From assembly GCF_018919385.1 (NCBI RefSeq), contig NZ_JAHLMF010000015.1, positions 101,199-165,198 on the forward strand: a stretch of 64,000 bases of DNA, given 5' to 3'. The notes beneath the pieces were generated by a model, which ran no database searches, had not been told where the DNA came from, and saw only the letters and a program-made list of their open reading frames with translations. Origin of the DNA: Geomonas diazotrophica. Its GTDB lineage: Bacteria > Desulfobacterota > Desulfuromonadia > Geobacterales > Geobacteraceae. The position numbers and the translations under genes are program-made. Position 1 is the stretch's first letter. The number at the start of each line of letters is the position of its first letter. Shown here piece by piece: positions 1 to 9,241 of the stretch.

Positions 1-1026
1 GTGCTGCACAACGTGCACGTGGTCCCCAAACAGCTGCATCCCCCCATCGTCTCCCGCATCAAGATGCTCTCCCGCATGGACCTGGCCGAGAAGAGACGCC
101 CCCAGGACGGCAGGATCAAGACCAGCCACCAGGGGCGCGAGGTCGAGCTGCGCGTCTCCACCCTGCCGGTCGCCTTCGGGGAGAAGGTGGTGATCAGAAT
201 CTTCGACCCGGACGTGCTGATGCAGGAGCTGGATTCTATCGGCTTCTACCCGCGCGAGTACCAGCTCTACAGCTCCTTCCTGCGCCGTCCCAACGGCATC
301 ATCCTGGTCACCGGCCCCACCGGCAGCGGCAAGACCACCACGCTCTACTCGTCGCTGAGAACCCTCTCCTCGCCCGAGGTCAACATCGTCACCGTCGAGG
401 ACCCGATCGAGATGGTGATGGAGGAGTTCAACCAGGTGGGGGTGCAAAGCGGCATCGGGGTGACCTTCGACAAGGTGCTCAGAAACGTGCTCAGGCAGGA
501 TCCGGACATCATCATGATCGGCGAGATCCGTGACAAGGAGACCGCCGAGAACGCGGTGCAGGCCGCTCTCACCGGGCACCTGGTCCTTTCCACGCTGCAC
601 ACCAACGACGCCCCCTCCTCGGTCACCCGGCTGATCGACCTGGGGGTACCCTCGTTTCTGATCTCCTCCACGGTGATCGGCATCATCGCCCAGAGGCTGT
701 TGCGGAGGATCTGCCCCGCCTGCAAGCGGGAGAGCCAGTTGAGTGCGGAGGAGTCGGAGTACCTGGGACTGAAGCGGCCGGCCAGGGTCTGGTCCGGGGA
801 GGGGTGCGCCGAATGTCGCGGCACCGGCTACAAGGGGAGGACGGGGATCTTCGAGGTGATGGACGTGAACGAGGCGATCAAGACCGTGATCGGCGAGCGG
901 GTCGACCTGGCCGAGTTGCAGGCGGCGGCCCGGAAGGACGGGCTGGTGACCCTTCGCGAGCAGGCGGTGCGCAAGATGCTGGAAGGGGTCACCACCTACG
1001 AGGAGGTCGTCGCGGTGACCGGTTGA
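1..1026 (+). CDS. GspE/PilB-family secretion or pilus assembly ATPase, 5'-truncated by window edge
   Basis: C-terminal 341 residues of a type II secretion/type IV pilus assembly ATPase, which hydrolyses ATP at the inner-membrane base of the machine. Visible are Walker A GPTGSGKT (about residues 105-112), an Asp-box segment TVEDPIE, the Walker B region DIIMIGEIRD, the His box STLHTNDA, and a CPAC...CAEC zinc module near the C-terminus, typical of GspE and PilB. The N-terminal domain is missing because the gene enters from outside the window, so base 1 (GTG) need not be the start. Sequence alone does not decide between GspE and PilB. msrA follows 51 bp later. Confidence 0.9.
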   Translation: MLHNVHVVPKQLHPPIVSRIKMLSRMDLAEKRRPQDGRIKTSHQGREVELRVSTLPVAFGEKVVIRIFDPDVLMQELDSIGFYPREYQLYSSFLRRPNGIILVTGPTGSGKTTTLYSSLRTLSSPEVNIVTVEDPIEMVMEEFNQVGVQSGIGVTFDKVLRNVLRQDPDIIMIGEIRDKETAENAVQAALTGHLVLSTLHTNDAPSSVTRLIDLGVPSFLISSTVIGIIAQRLLRRICPACKRESQLSAEESEYLGLKRPARVWSGEGCAECRGTGYKGRTGIFEVMDVNEAIKTVIGERVDLAELQAAARKDGLVTLREQAVRKMLEGVTTYEEVVAVTG

Positions 1027-1077
1027 CCGGTCTGACCCGTCTGTCGCGCGAACCCACGCGGCGCCAAAGGAGGAACC

Positions 1078-1632
1078 ATGGAAAACAGTGCCACCGACGC
1101 CACCACCGAAACCGCCATCTTTGCCGGCGGTTGTTTCTGGTGCATGGAGCCGGTCTTCGACAAGATGCCGGGGGTGCTCTCGGTGCTGCCGGGATACACC
1201 GGCGGGAGCACGCCGAACCCAAGCTACCGGGAGGTCTGCGAAGGGGACACCGGGCACGTCGAGGCGGTGCAGATCGTCTTCGACCCGGCTAAGGTGAGCT
1301 ACCGCGAGCTGCTGCGGGTCTTCTGGCGGAACATCGACCCGACCACCAAGAACCGCCAATTTTGCGATTACGGCAGCCAGTACCAGACCGCCATCTTCTA
1401 CCTGGGCGAGGAACAGAAGCGGGAGGCCGAGGAGAGCAGGGAGGATGCGGAGCGCTCCAATCAGCTCGGCGCCGCCGTGGTCACCGAGATCCTGCCCGCT
1501 TCGGAATTTTACCCGGCCGAGGAGTACCACCGCCAGTACTACCAGAAGGAGCCCTACCATTACCAGCGCTACCACGAGGGGTGCGGCCGAAACTGGAGGT
1601 TGAAGGAACTGTGGGGGCGGGAAAAGGAGTAG
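1078..1632 (+). CDS. msrA: Peptide-methionine (S)-S-oxide reductase MsrA
   Basis: Reduces methionine-S-sulfoxide in free form or in proteins, repairing oxidative damage. The 184-residue protein has the family signature GCFWCMEPVF with catalytic Cys19, a second Cys22, the GYTGG segment and a late Cys169 (GCGRNW) suited to resolving the sulfenic acid. The start is ATG preceded by an AGGAGG site. It converges with the sensor kinase gene, leaving only 16 bp between stop codons and no clear terminator there. Confidence 0.95.
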   Translation: MENSATDATTETAIFAGGCFWCMEPVFDKMPGVLSVLPGYTGGSTPNPSYREVCEGDTGHVEAVQIVFDPAKVSYRELLRVFWRNIDPTTKNRQFCDYGSQYQTAIFYLGEEQKREAEESREDAERSNQLGAAVVTEILPASEFYPAEEYHRQYYQKEPYHYQRYHEGCGRNWRLKELWGREKE

Positions 1633-1648
1633 CCCGGGGTAGCGCCGC

Positions 1649-3787
1649 TCAGGGGGCGGACAGCACCCTCTCCAGGGCATGTTGCAGCTCGTCGCAGCGG
1701 TACGGCTTGACCACGGCGGCGCAGAAGCCGTAGTCGGCATGTTCCGCCATGACCGGGTCGTTTGAATAGCCGCTGGAGACGATCAGCCTGGCGGCGGGGT
1801 CTACCTCGAGGATCCGCTGCGCCGCCTCCTTCCCCCCCATGCCGGCGGGGATGGTGAGGTCCATGATGGCTGCCGCAAAAGGCTTCCCCGCCTGGGCCGC
1901 CTCCCGGTACAGCCTCACGGCCTCCTCCCCGTTCACGCAGGTCACCACCTGGTACCCCAGGTACTGCAGCATGTCACGGGTCAGCGTCCTGATCGCCTCT
2001 TCGTCGTCCATGATCAGCACCGCTCCTTCCCCCGCCTTGGCGGTCCGTTCCTGTTGCCGGGGCGCCTCTTCCGCGACCGCCTCGCCTGCGGAGGGGAGGT
2101 AGAAGGTGAGGGTGGTGCCCGCTCCGGGCGTGGACGCCACCTCGACCCTGCCGCCGTGCTTGATCACGATGGAATGCACCGAGGCGAGGCCCAGTCCGCT
2201 CCCCCCCGGCTTGGTGCTGTAGTAGGGGTCGAAGATGAACTTCTGGTCCTCGTAGGGGATGCCGCACCCCTGGTCGATGAAGGAGAGTTTCACGTAGTCG
2301 CCGGGAGGAAGCGCCAGCTCGTTGTTGGCCGTGAGGGAGAGGTTTGCCGCCTCGACCGTCAGCACTCCGCCGCCCGGCATGGCCTGGCAGGCGTTGATGA
2401 TGACGTTGCTGAAGGCCTGGTTCATCTGCCCTTCGTCCGCTTCGATGGCGTGCAGCCCGTCCTGGAGCTTCAGCCGGGTCTGCACCTTGGTGCCGTGCAG
2501 GGCAAGGGAAAGGGATTCTTGCAGGAGTCTCCCGAGCGGAATCACCTTCTTGATAGGCTGCCCCCCCTTGGAGAAGGTCAGCAGTTGGTGCGCCAGTTCC
2601 GCGGCGCGCTGCGACGCCTTCTCGGCGTTCTTCACCGCTCCCTGCGCCGGGTGCTCCGGGTCGAGCAGCAGTTCGGCGAAGGATAGGTTGCCCAGGATCC
2701 CGGTGAGGATGTTGTTGAAGTCGTGGGCGATGCCGCCTGCCAGGACCCCCAGGGACTCCAGCTTCTGGGCCTTGAGCACTTCTTGTTGCATCGCCTCCCA
2801 CTTGGTTATGTCGGTCAGGGTGAACAGGATGCGGTGGTGAACCAGGCGGGTGTTGAGGATGACGTGCCTGGAGGAGCCGTCGACGCAGGAGATCTTCGCC
2901 TCCTGCGGAGTGACCGGGACGCCGCTTTCCAGCGTCTTCCCGATCTCCTCGCGCCAGCCCCCCAGGACCTGTTCCCGGTAGGTCGGGTCGGGAAGGGCGC
3001 GTTGCATGAGCTCTTCAAGGGTGGGGTGATCCTCGGAGACGTAGCCCAGCCAGTCGCTGACGTAGCTGTTGAGGTACTGGACCCTGCCGCTCTCATCGGC
3101 CCACCCCACCCCTGCCGGCATCTCCTCCATGAGGACCTTGAGGATCTCCTCGTTTTGTTGCAGTGCCTCCTCGATCTCGTGGCGCGCCGTGATGTCGCGC
3201 ACGAGGACGAGGACCCGATCGCTGCCGCCGATGTCGGCCCGGCGCAGGCTGACTTCGGACCAAAAAAGCGAGCCGTCCTTCTTCCTGCTGCGCCAGCGCA
3301 CCGTCATCGGGGGACCCGCCGCCGCCTGGTTCAGAAGAAGCCGTGCGTCTTCCTCCGCGTAGGGAGGTTCCCCCAGGCTCAACTCCCCCACGGTGAGGTT
3401 CCGGGCCTCCTCCGGTGTATAGCCGAACATCTCGCACATGGTGCGGTTCACGTCCACCAACTGCCCGGTAACCGCATCGTGGATGAAGAGCGCGTCGTTG
3501 ACGCTGTGGTAGATCGCCTGGAAGCGGGCCTCGCTCTCCTCGAGCCTGCTCACCGATTCCGCCAGCCGGCGGGCGAAGCGCGAGATCAGCTGGTAGAGCA
3601 GCGCCGAGGTCACCATGATGAACATGAGCCCCTTGTAGACCTCGATCTGCTCCGCGATGTGGCGGTCGGAAACCAGCCATATCAGTGCGTAGCCGGAGAG
3701 GTAGATCCAGGCGCTGCCGAACAGGGCGTAGACCCCGACAATCTTGTTTATCTCGCGTCTTTGGTTGCGCTTCGATGCTCCCCGCAT
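1649..3787 (-). CDS. Membrane hybrid sensor histidine kinase: 2 TM, PAS-PAS-HisKA-HATPase-REC
   Basis: Two-component signalling protein of 712 residues. Domains in order: two membrane segments (about 17-40 and 52-68) with almost no periplasmic loop; PAS at about 85-205; a second PAS-like domain at about 215-330; HisKA with phospho-accepting H355 in GGIAHDFNN; HATPase with N box NVIINACQAM (about 461-470), G1 DQGCGIP and G2 GGSGLGLA; and a C-terminal receiver domain (about 588-708) with acidic DD (594-595), acceptor D643 and a conserved Lys (VKPY). The HDFNN type of kinase is common in deltaproteobacteria. No response regulator is adjacent, so partner and signal are unknown. Confidence 0.92.
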   Translation of the reverse strand: MRGASKRNQRREINKIVGVYALFGSAWIYLSGYALIWLVSDRHIAEQIEVYKGLMFIMVTSALLYQLISRFARRLAESVSRLEESEARFQAIYHSVNDALFIHDAVTGQLVDVNRTMCEMFGYTPEEARNLTVGELSLGEPPYAEEDARLLLNQAAAGPPMTVRWRSRKKDGSLFWSEVSLRRADIGGSDRVLVLVRDITARHEIEEALQQNEEILKVLMEEMPAGVGWADESGRVQYLNSYVSDWLGYVSEDHPTLEELMQRALPDPTYREQVLGGWREEIGKTLESGVPVTPQEAKISCVDGSSRHVILNTRLVHHRILFTLTDITKWEAMQQEVLKAQKLESLGVLAGGIAHDFNNILTGILGNLSFAELLLDPEHPAQGAVKNAEKASQRAAELAHQLLTFSKGGQPIKKVIPLGRLLQESLSLALHGTKVQTRLKLQDGLHAIEADEGQMNQAFSNVIINACQAMPGGGVLTVEAANLSLTANNELALPPGDYVKLSFIDQGCGIPYEDQKFIFDPYYSTKPGGSGLGLASVHSIVIKHGGRVEVASTPGAGTTLTFYLPSAGEAVAEEAPRQQERTAKAGEGAVLIMDDEEAIRTLTRDMLQYLGYQVVTCVNGEEAVRLYREAAQAGKPFAAAIMDLTIPAGMGGKEAAQRILEVDPAARLIVSSGYSNDPVMAEHADYGFCAAVVKPYRCDELQHALERVLSAP

Positions 3788-3877
3788 GCGTGCTCCCGCC
3801 CATGGGACGTATAGGCTGCGGTGGCCGAGGTGTTTGCTGCCGTTTCGACTTGTTTGGAGGCGGCCGAGGCCGCCCGG

Positions 3878-5119
3878 TTACTTGGTTTCCGCCATCGACA
3901 CCACGACGATCCCCGATTCGGTGACCCGGTACCCCTTGGCCCGGTCCTTGTCGTGATCGTAGCCGATCTCGGTGCCGTCGGGGATGACGATGTTCTTGTC
4001 TATGATGGCGCGCTTGATCTTCACGTGGCGCCCGACGGTGACGTTCTCGAAGAGGATGGAATCCTCGATCTCGCTGTAGCTGTTCACCTTGCAGCGCGGG
4101 CCGAGGATGGTGCGGCGCACCGTGGCGCCGCTGGTGATGCAGCCGGCGCAGACGTAGGAGTCGATGTTCATGCCGCGCCGCCCTTCCTCGTCGAACACGG
4201 TCTTGGCCGGCGGGAGGTTCCCCTGGTTGGTCAGGATGGGCCACTTGTAGTTGTACAGGTTCAGCTGCGGCGAGACGTGGATCAGGTCCATGTTGGCCTC
4301 GTAGTAGCTCTCGATGGTCCCGACGTCCTTCCAGTACCCTTTTTCCTCCGCCTTCATGCCGGGGATGATGTTGTCGTTGAAGTTGTAGGCGAACACCTTG
4401 TCCCGGTTCTCCAGCATCATCGGGATGACGTGCTTGCCGAAGTCGAGGTCCTCGTACAGCTTCTTGCCTACCTGCAGCACTTCGATGAGCTTCTTCGTCG
4501 AGAAGATGTAGTTGCCCATGGAGGCGAAGCAGGTGTCCCTGCCGGGGATGCTTTCTGGGTGGCTCGGTTTCTCGGCGAAGGCGGTGATCTTGAAGTCGTC
4601 GTCGACCGAGAAGACGCCGAAGCGGCTCGCCTCCTGCACCGGGACCTCGAGAGCCGCCACGGTCAGGTCGGCGCGGTTTCTGCGGTGGTAGTCGATCATC
4701 TGGCTGACATCCATCTTGTAGATGTGGTCGCCGCCGAAGATGGCCACGTAGTCCGCATCGGAGGATTCCACGAAGCGCAGGTACTGCAGGATGGCGTCCG
4801 CGGTCCCCTTGAACCACTCCTCGCTCTCGGAGCTGGTCTCGGGCGAGATGGCCACGAAGAACTCACCCAGGCCGGTCCATTTGCCCCAGGACTCGCGAAT
4901 GTGCTTGGTGAGCGAGTAGGCGCGGTACTGGGTCAGGATGTAGACCTTCTTGATCCCCGAGTTGAAGAGGTTGCTCAAGACGAAGTCGATGATCTTGTAT
5001 TTGCCGCCGAACATGACGCTCGGCTTGGCCCTTCTGCTGGTGAGGGGGCTGAGGCGCTCCCCTTTGCCGCCGGCAAGCACCATGGCGATGGTGTTCCCGA
5101 CATTACTCATGGCATACAT
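3878..5119 (-). CDS. glgC: Glucose-1-phosphate adenylyltransferase (ADP-glucose pyrophosphorylase)
   Basis: Makes ADP-glucose from glucose-1-phosphate and ATP, the committed step of bacterial glycogen synthesis. The 413-residue protein has the nucleotidyltransferase signature GGKGERLSPLT near the N-terminus, the IFGGDHIYKMD metal/substrate segment, and a C-terminal left-handed beta-helix-like region (GATVRRTILGPRCKVN). GGAGG lies 12 nt before the first ATG; a second ATG three codons in (MSNVGN) is possible. Other glg genes are not adjacent; the sensor kinase gene lies 90 bp downstream. Confidence 0.95.
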   Translation of the reverse strand: MYAMSNVGNTIAMVLAGGKGERLSPLTSRRAKPSVMFGGKYKIIDFVLSNLFNSGIKKVYILTQYRAYSLTKHIRESWGKWTGLGEFFVAISPETSSESEEWFKGTADAILQYLRFVESSDADYVAIFGGDHIYKMDVSQMIDYHRRNRADLTVAALEVPVQEASRFGVFSVDDDFKITAFAEKPSHPESIPGRDTCFASMGNYIFSTKKLIEVLQVGKKLYEDLDFGKHVIPMMLENRDKVFAYNFNDNIIPGMKAEEKGYWKDVGTIESYYEANMDLIHVSPQLNLYNYKWPILTNQGNLPPAKTVFDEEGRRGMNIDSYVCAGCITSGATVRRTILGPRCKVNSYSEIEDSILFENVTVGRHVKIKRAIIDKNIVIPDGTEIGYDHDKDRAKGYRVTESGIVVVSMAETK

Positions 5120-5169
5120 AACAGTCGTTGTCCTCCGGTATCGCGGTCTGGGTGGCTACCCTGCGGTTT

Positions 5170-6429
5170 TCAGGGGGTGCCGTGTTTGTGGGCTTCTCCG
5201 ATCTTGAAGACCACCTCGAGGTTCAAGACCTCTCCCTTTCTCTCCAGCTTCAACGTGGACTTGTCCCCCACGTGCTTCTGTTTCACCCCGTAGATCAGGT
5301 CGAGGCTGTCCTTCAACGGATCGTTGTCCAGGGCCAGCAACAGGTCCCCCGTCTGCACCCCGGCCCGGGCGGCGTTGGAGTCCGGTACCACCGTGTTGAC
5401 CACCAACCCGCGCCCTTTCGGGTCCGGCTCGAACATGACGCCGAGCAGCACCCCCGGCTCGGGGAGCCCCTCGTAGGCGTAGTTCACCAGGAAGTCGAAG
5501 GCGACGCTCGGGTAGTCGGGAAGTTCCACGTCCATGGTCTCCGGCTTTTCCGCGCGCTGCACAGCAAGCTCGCGGCCGCCTATGGTGGCGTAGGAGGTGG
5601 GGAGGCGGCGGAAGACGCGACGCGGGATGCCGAAACCGTAGCTGACGTGGGTACCGCCGGCCACCACCAGGAGGCTGCGCTCCTTCCCCTCGGGGCTGGT
5701 CAGGTAACGCACCGCCGATTCGGCCATGGTCTCGTCCCACAGGGTCTGGACCCGGATGAACCCCTCGGCGGCGAGCTTGCCGTGGCTGCCGTGTCCGGAA
5801 AAGATGCTCTCGGTCTGGGCGCGCTGGTACGGGTCGGAGAGGTCCATCTGTGGCAGCTGCGCCTTCTGCTCCGGCGTCAGCTCGTCAAGGGATTTGGAAC
5901 GGACCGCCTGCACCAGTTCCTTCTCCGCGTTCAGCGCGATGACCGGGATGCGCTTCTCCTTCGCGTAGAGGAGCAGGTCGCGGTAGTAGGCGAAATCCAT
6001 CTTCCAGTTGTCGTACCAGCGCGACGCCTTCAAGAAGGCCTTCTCATCCAGTTCCCCCGCCACCCAGCGGTCCAGGACCGGCTGCTGCGACCTCACGAAC
6101 ATCTCCATGCCGAGCGCGACCTTGCCGGGATGGCGCTGCTCCATTGCCTTCAGGGTATCCAGTTCCAGGCGGTGGGCCGCCGGGTTGTCATGGGTCTCCC
6201 CGACGTAGACCACGCGGGCATCGGTCACCACGTCGAACATCTGCTGCGGCGTCACCAGGGTACCGGTAGGGAGGTGGATGACGTCGCCGATCTCGGGAGC
6301 CTTCTGCAGGGGGTACGGGTTCTCCGGGTTGCCGAGCACGTGCTTGCCGGTGCGGGGCGTCGAGCAGGCGGTCATGGTGAGCAGAGATAGCACGGCGGCG
6401 TACTGCGCGAGACGAGCGATCGATAGCAT
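5170..6429 (-). CDS. ChaN-like lipoprotein with C-terminal PDZ domain
   Basis: A 419-residue lipoprotein: a hydrophobic signal peptide ends in lipobox LTMTAC (Cys22), so membrane anchoring is expected. The body resembles the ChaN/DUF399 fold, linked to haem binding in its characterised member: VYVGETHDN near residue 75, GMEMFVRSQQP, and VVAGGTHVSYGFGIP. About residues 325-408 form a PDZ-like domain (GLVVNTVVPDSNAARAGVQ, GDLLLALD). PDZ usually binds peptide termini, so this may be a haem- or partner-binding outer protein rather than a protease; no protease motif is seen. An AGGAG site precedes the ATG. Confidence 0.8.
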   Translation of the reverse strand: MLSIARLAQYAAVLSLLTMTACSTPRTGKHVLGNPENPYPLQKAPEIGDVIHLPTGTLVTPQQMFDVVTDARVVYVGETHDNPAAHRLELDTLKAMEQRHPGKVALGMEMFVRSQQPVLDRWVAGELDEKAFLKASRWYDNWKMDFAYYRDLLLYAKEKRIPVIALNAEKELVQAVRSKSLDELTPEQKAQLPQMDLSDPYQRAQTESIFSGHGSHGKLAAEGFIRVQTLWDETMAESAVRYLTSPEGKERSLLVVAGGTHVSYGFGIPRRVFRRLPTSYATIGGRELAVQRAEKPETMDVELPDYPSVAFDFLVNYAYEGLPEPGVLLGVMFEPDPKGRGLVVNTVVPDSNAARAGVQTGDLLLALDNDPLKDSLDLIYGVKQKHVGDKSTLKLERKGEVLNLEVVFKIGEAHKHGTP

Positions 6430-6523
6430 TTCTTCTCCTGAAAATATGATGTTCCCTCTGGGGGGACGGTCATGGCGTTCACGGCTCCATCGAGAGGGGA
6501 GGCTTCCTTGCGGGCGCCTAGGA

Positions 6524-6551
6524 ATGATACCTACTCTAATGAATTTGTCCA
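6524..6551 (-). promoter_or_regulatory. Weak candidate promoter for the ChaN-PDZ gene
   Basis: On the minus strand TGGACA and TATCAT are separated by 16 bp, about 95 bp upstream of the lipoprotein start. The match is moderate and there is no other support. Confidence 0.3.
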
Positions 6552-6801
6552 GCCGGCGCTTCTCGTTAGCAGCTCTTTAGTTAGCGGCGCCTGCGGCGAG
6601 GTTTCTGGAGCCGGATGAGCCGGGCCGGTAGTCGGGGAATGTACCACAACACCTCACGGAGATAAACCGAAAGTTTTACCGTTCTCTAATAAAAAGCCTC
6701 TGGTAAGGCTCATTTCGTGCCGGAACTGGATCAGTCCCCAAAGCATTAGCTCGCAGTCATGGTTTGGGGCGCTAAACGTATGTTTGACGGCCTTTTTTAT
6801 G
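6552..6801. other. Non-coding stretch between divergent genes
   Basis: No credible gene is seen on either strand. The stretch is less GC-rich than its neighbours. It holds a short AGCC/GGCT hairpin near 6690-6710 and the inverted repeat CCCCAAA/TTTGGGG described separately. The likely job is regulation of the divergent ChaN-PDZ and leuB genes. Confidence 0.5.
6736..6769. repeat. Inverted repeat CCCCAAA-N20-TTTGGGG upstream of leuB
   Basis: A perfect 7-bp inverted repeat with a 20-nt interior lies about 33 bp upstream of the leuB -35 box. It could be an operator or a chance palindrome. No known site was recognised. Confidence 0.4.
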
Positions 6802-6831
6802 TTGACAATATCACTGTCTCGCAAATAGAAT
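6802..6831 (+). promoter_or_regulatory. Sigma70-type promoter for leuB
   Basis: A perfect -35 box TTGACA (6802-6807) and a TAGAAT -10 box (6826-6831) are 18 bp apart. The predicted start of transcription leaves about 25 nt of leader before the leuB ATG, room for the GGAGG ribosome site at 6851. Confidence 0.75.
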
Positions 6832-6862
6832 CGCTAATTTAATACATATCGGAGGTTGTGCA

Positions 6863-7951
6863 ATGGGACAGCTTTTTAAGGTGGCGGTGCTGCCGGGTGA
6901 CGGCATCGGTCCGGAGGTTATGGCAGAAGCACTGAAGGTGTTGGATGCGATCGAGAAGCGCTACGATGTGAAATTCGAGCGTACCCACGCCAACGTAGGC
7001 GGCGCGGGGATCGACCTAGAAGGGCGCGCTCTTCCCGAGACCACTGTAAATATATGCAAGGCTGCCGACGCCATCCTGTTCGGCTCGGTGGGCGGCCCCA
7101 AGTGGGAGACCCTTCCCCCGGACGAGCAGCCCGAGCGCGGCGCCCTGTTGCCGCTTCGCAAGATCTTCGGCCTTTACGCCAACCTTCGTCCCGCCATCAT
7201 CTTCCCGTCGCTGACCAGCGCCTCCTCCCTGAAGGAAGAGGTGATCGCCGGCGGTTTCGACATACTGGTGATCCGCGAGCTGACCGGCGGCATCTACTTC
7301 TCCCAGCCCAAGGGGATCGATGGGGCCGGCCGTGACCGCGTCGGCGTGGACACCATGCGCTACAGCGTTCCCGAAATCGAGCGCATCGCGCACGTCGCCT
7401 TCCAGGCGGCCAGAAAGCGCGGCAAGAAGGTCTGCTCCATCGACAAGGCCAACGTCCTCTCCACCTCGGTGCTCTGGCGCGAGATCGTGATCAACATCGC
7501 CAAGGATTACCCGGATGTCGAGCTTTCCCACATGTACGTGGACAACGCCGCCATGCAGCTGGTAAAGTGGCCCAAGCAGTTCGACGTGATCCTGTGCGAG
7601 AACATGTTCGGCGACATCCTCTCCGACGAGGCCGCCATGCTGACCGGCTCTCTCGGGATGCTCCCTTCCGCTTCGCTTGCCGAGGGGACTTTCGGCATGT
7701 ACGAGCCCTCCGGCGGCAGCGCCCCGGACATCGCGGGGCAGGGGATCGCCAACCCGATCGCCCAGATCCTCTCTGCGGGGATGATGCTGCGCTACTCCTT
7801 CGGCATGGTCGAGGCGGCCGACGCCATCGACAACTCCGTCGCCAAGGTGCTGGACCAGGGGTACCGCACCCGCGACATCTACCAGGAGAAGGCGGGCGAG
7901 AAGCTGGTCAACACGAAGGAAATCGGCGACGCCATCATCGCCAACCTCTAG
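6863..7951 (+). CDS. leuB: 3-isopropylmalate dehydrogenase
   Basis: NAD-dependent oxidative decarboxylation of 3-isopropylmalate in leucine biosynthesis. The 362-residue length is normal. Seen are the N-terminal [13 protein letters not shown] segment, the ELTGGIYF substrate motif, the catalytic region SIDKANVL, and the family signature around [35 protein letters not shown] marks the cofactor site; the downstream Asp fits NAD preference. leuA, leuC and leuD are not adjacent. The next gene is an aspartate pathway gene 68 bp away, with a small GGCGGG/CCCGCC hairpin (7965-7980) in the gap. Confidence 0.96.
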   Translation: MGQLFKVAVLPGDGIGPEVMAEALKVLDAIEKRYDVKFERTHANVGGAGIDLEGRALPETTVNICKAADAILFGSVGGPKWETLPPDEQPERGALLPLRKIFGLYANLRPAIIFPSLTSASSLKEEVIAGGFDILVIRELTGGIYFSQPKGIDGAGRDRVGVDTMRYSVPEIERIAHVAFQAARKRGKKVCSIDKANVLSTSVLWREIVINIAKDYPDVELSHMYVDNAAMQLVKWPKQFDVILCENMFGDILSDEAAMLTGSLGMLPSASLAEGTFGMYEPSGGSAPDIAGQGIANPIAQILSAGMMLRYSFGMVEAADAIDNSVAKVLDQGYRTRDIYQEKAGEKLVNTKEIGDAIIANL

Positions 7952-8019
7952 ACAGCACGGTTGAGGCGGGGAGACCCGCCGCACTTACATCAAATATTAA
8001 ATAGAAAGGAAGGTCGCCT

Positions 8020-9117
8020 ATGAAAGTCGGAATGGTCGGTTGGCGTGGCATGGTTGGCTCGGTTCTCATGCAGCGCATGCAGGAAGAGAACGATTTCGCA
8101 GGGGTTGAGCCGGTATTCTTCACCACGTCCCAGGTCGGGCAGCCCGCACCGTTGAACGCGGGAACGCTCAAGGATGCCTCGGACATCAACGAGCTGAAGA
8201 AGCTGGACGTGATCATCACCTGCCAGGGGGGCGACTACACCAAGGCGGTCCGTCCCGAGCTGAAGAAAGCCGGCTGGAACGGCTACTGGATCGACGCGGC
8301 GAGCACCCTGCGCATGGAAGACGACGCGGTCATCATCCTCGACCCGATCAACCGCAACGTCATCGACGCGGCCCTCTCCAAAGGGATCAAGGATTACATC
8401 GGCGGCAACTGCACCGTGAGCCTCATGCTCATGGGCTTGGGCGGGCTGTTCAAGGCCGGCGTGGTCGAGTGGCTCTCCTCCATGACCTACCAGGCGGCCT
8501 CCGGCGCCGGCGCGCCCAACATGCGCGAGCTCCTCTCCCAGATGGGCGTCCTGCACGGTTCCGTGGCCGAACAGTTGGCCACCCCCGGCTCCGCGATCCT
8601 CGAGATCGACAAGAAGGTCACCGCCACCCTGAGAAGCGCCGAGATGCCGACCAAGGAGTTCGGTTTCCCGCTGGCCGGCAACGTGCTCCCCTGGATCGAC
8701 CGCGAGGTCGAGGACGGCCAGAGCCGCGAGGAGTGGAAGGGATACGCCGAGACCAACAAGATCCTCGGTGCTGCGAACCCGATCCCGGTGGACGGCATCT
8801 GCGTCCGCGTGGGGGCGATGCGCTGCCACAGCCAGGCGATCACCATGAAACTCACCAAGGACATCCCGATCGGCGAGATCGAGGACATGATCAGAAACGA
8901 CAACCAGTGGGTGAAGTTCATCCCGAACAACAAGGCCGAATCCCTGGCGGGGCTCACCCCGGCAGCCGTTTCCGGGTCGCTCACCGTTCCGGTCGGCCGC
9001 GTGCGCAAGATGAAGATGGGGCCGCAGTACCTCTCCGCCTTCACCTGCGGCGATCAGCTCCTGTGGGGCGCCGCCGAACCGCTGCGCCGCATGCTGCAGG
9101 TCTTGAAGGAGCGCTAG
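8020..9117 (+). CDS. asd: Aspartate-semialdehyde dehydrogenase, E. coli-like subfamily
   Basis: Reduces aspartyl phosphate to aspartate semialdehyde with NADPH, the branch point to lysine/diaminopimelate, threonine and methionine. The N-terminal [16 protein letters not shown] and the active-site segment [17 protein letters not shown] (Cys131) are the form seen in gammaproteobacterial ASADH, and the length (365) fits that subfamily. An AAAGGAAGG site precedes the ATG. A second ASADH gene of a different subfamily lies immediately downstream, beyond a terminator. Confidence 0.93.
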   Translation: MKVGMVGWRGMVGSVLMQRMQEENDFAGVEPVFFTTSQVGQPAPLNAGTLKDASDINELKKLDVIITCQGGDYTKAVRPELKKAGWNGYWIDAASTLRMEDDAVIILDPINRNVIDAALSKGIKDYIGGNCTVSLMLMGLGGLFKAGVVEWLSSMTYQAASGAGAPNMRELLSQMGVLHGSVAEQLATPGSAILEIDKKVTATLRSAEMPTKEFGFPLAGNVLPWIDREVEDGQSREEWKGYAETNKILGAANPIPVDGICVRVGAMRCHSQAITMKLTKDIPIGEIEDMIRNDNQWVKFIPNNKAESLAGLTPAAVSGSLTVPVGRVRKMKMGPQYLSAFTCGDQLLWGAAEPLRRMLQVLKER

Positions 9118-9176
9118 CAAGCAAGGGGCATTTGACGATGGACAATTGACAATTGTCCCCAGGTCGAACTACAAAC

Positions 9177-9220
9177 GGAGCGCGTCGTCCGGCTTACACG
9201 GGTGACGCGCTCCCGTTTTT
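9177..9220 (+). terminator. Intrinsic terminator between the two ASADH genes
   Basis: Perfect 10-bp inverted repeat GGAGCGCGTC (9177-9186) and GACGCGCTCC (9204-9213), followed by CG and five T. It sits only 22 bp before the next ATG, so it may act as an attenuator for the second asd gene as well as ending the first transcript. Upstream, ACAATTGACAATTGT near 9140-9160 is a further short palindrome. Confidence 0.75.
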
Positions 9221-9241
9221 GTCTTGAGGAGATGTAAAAGC

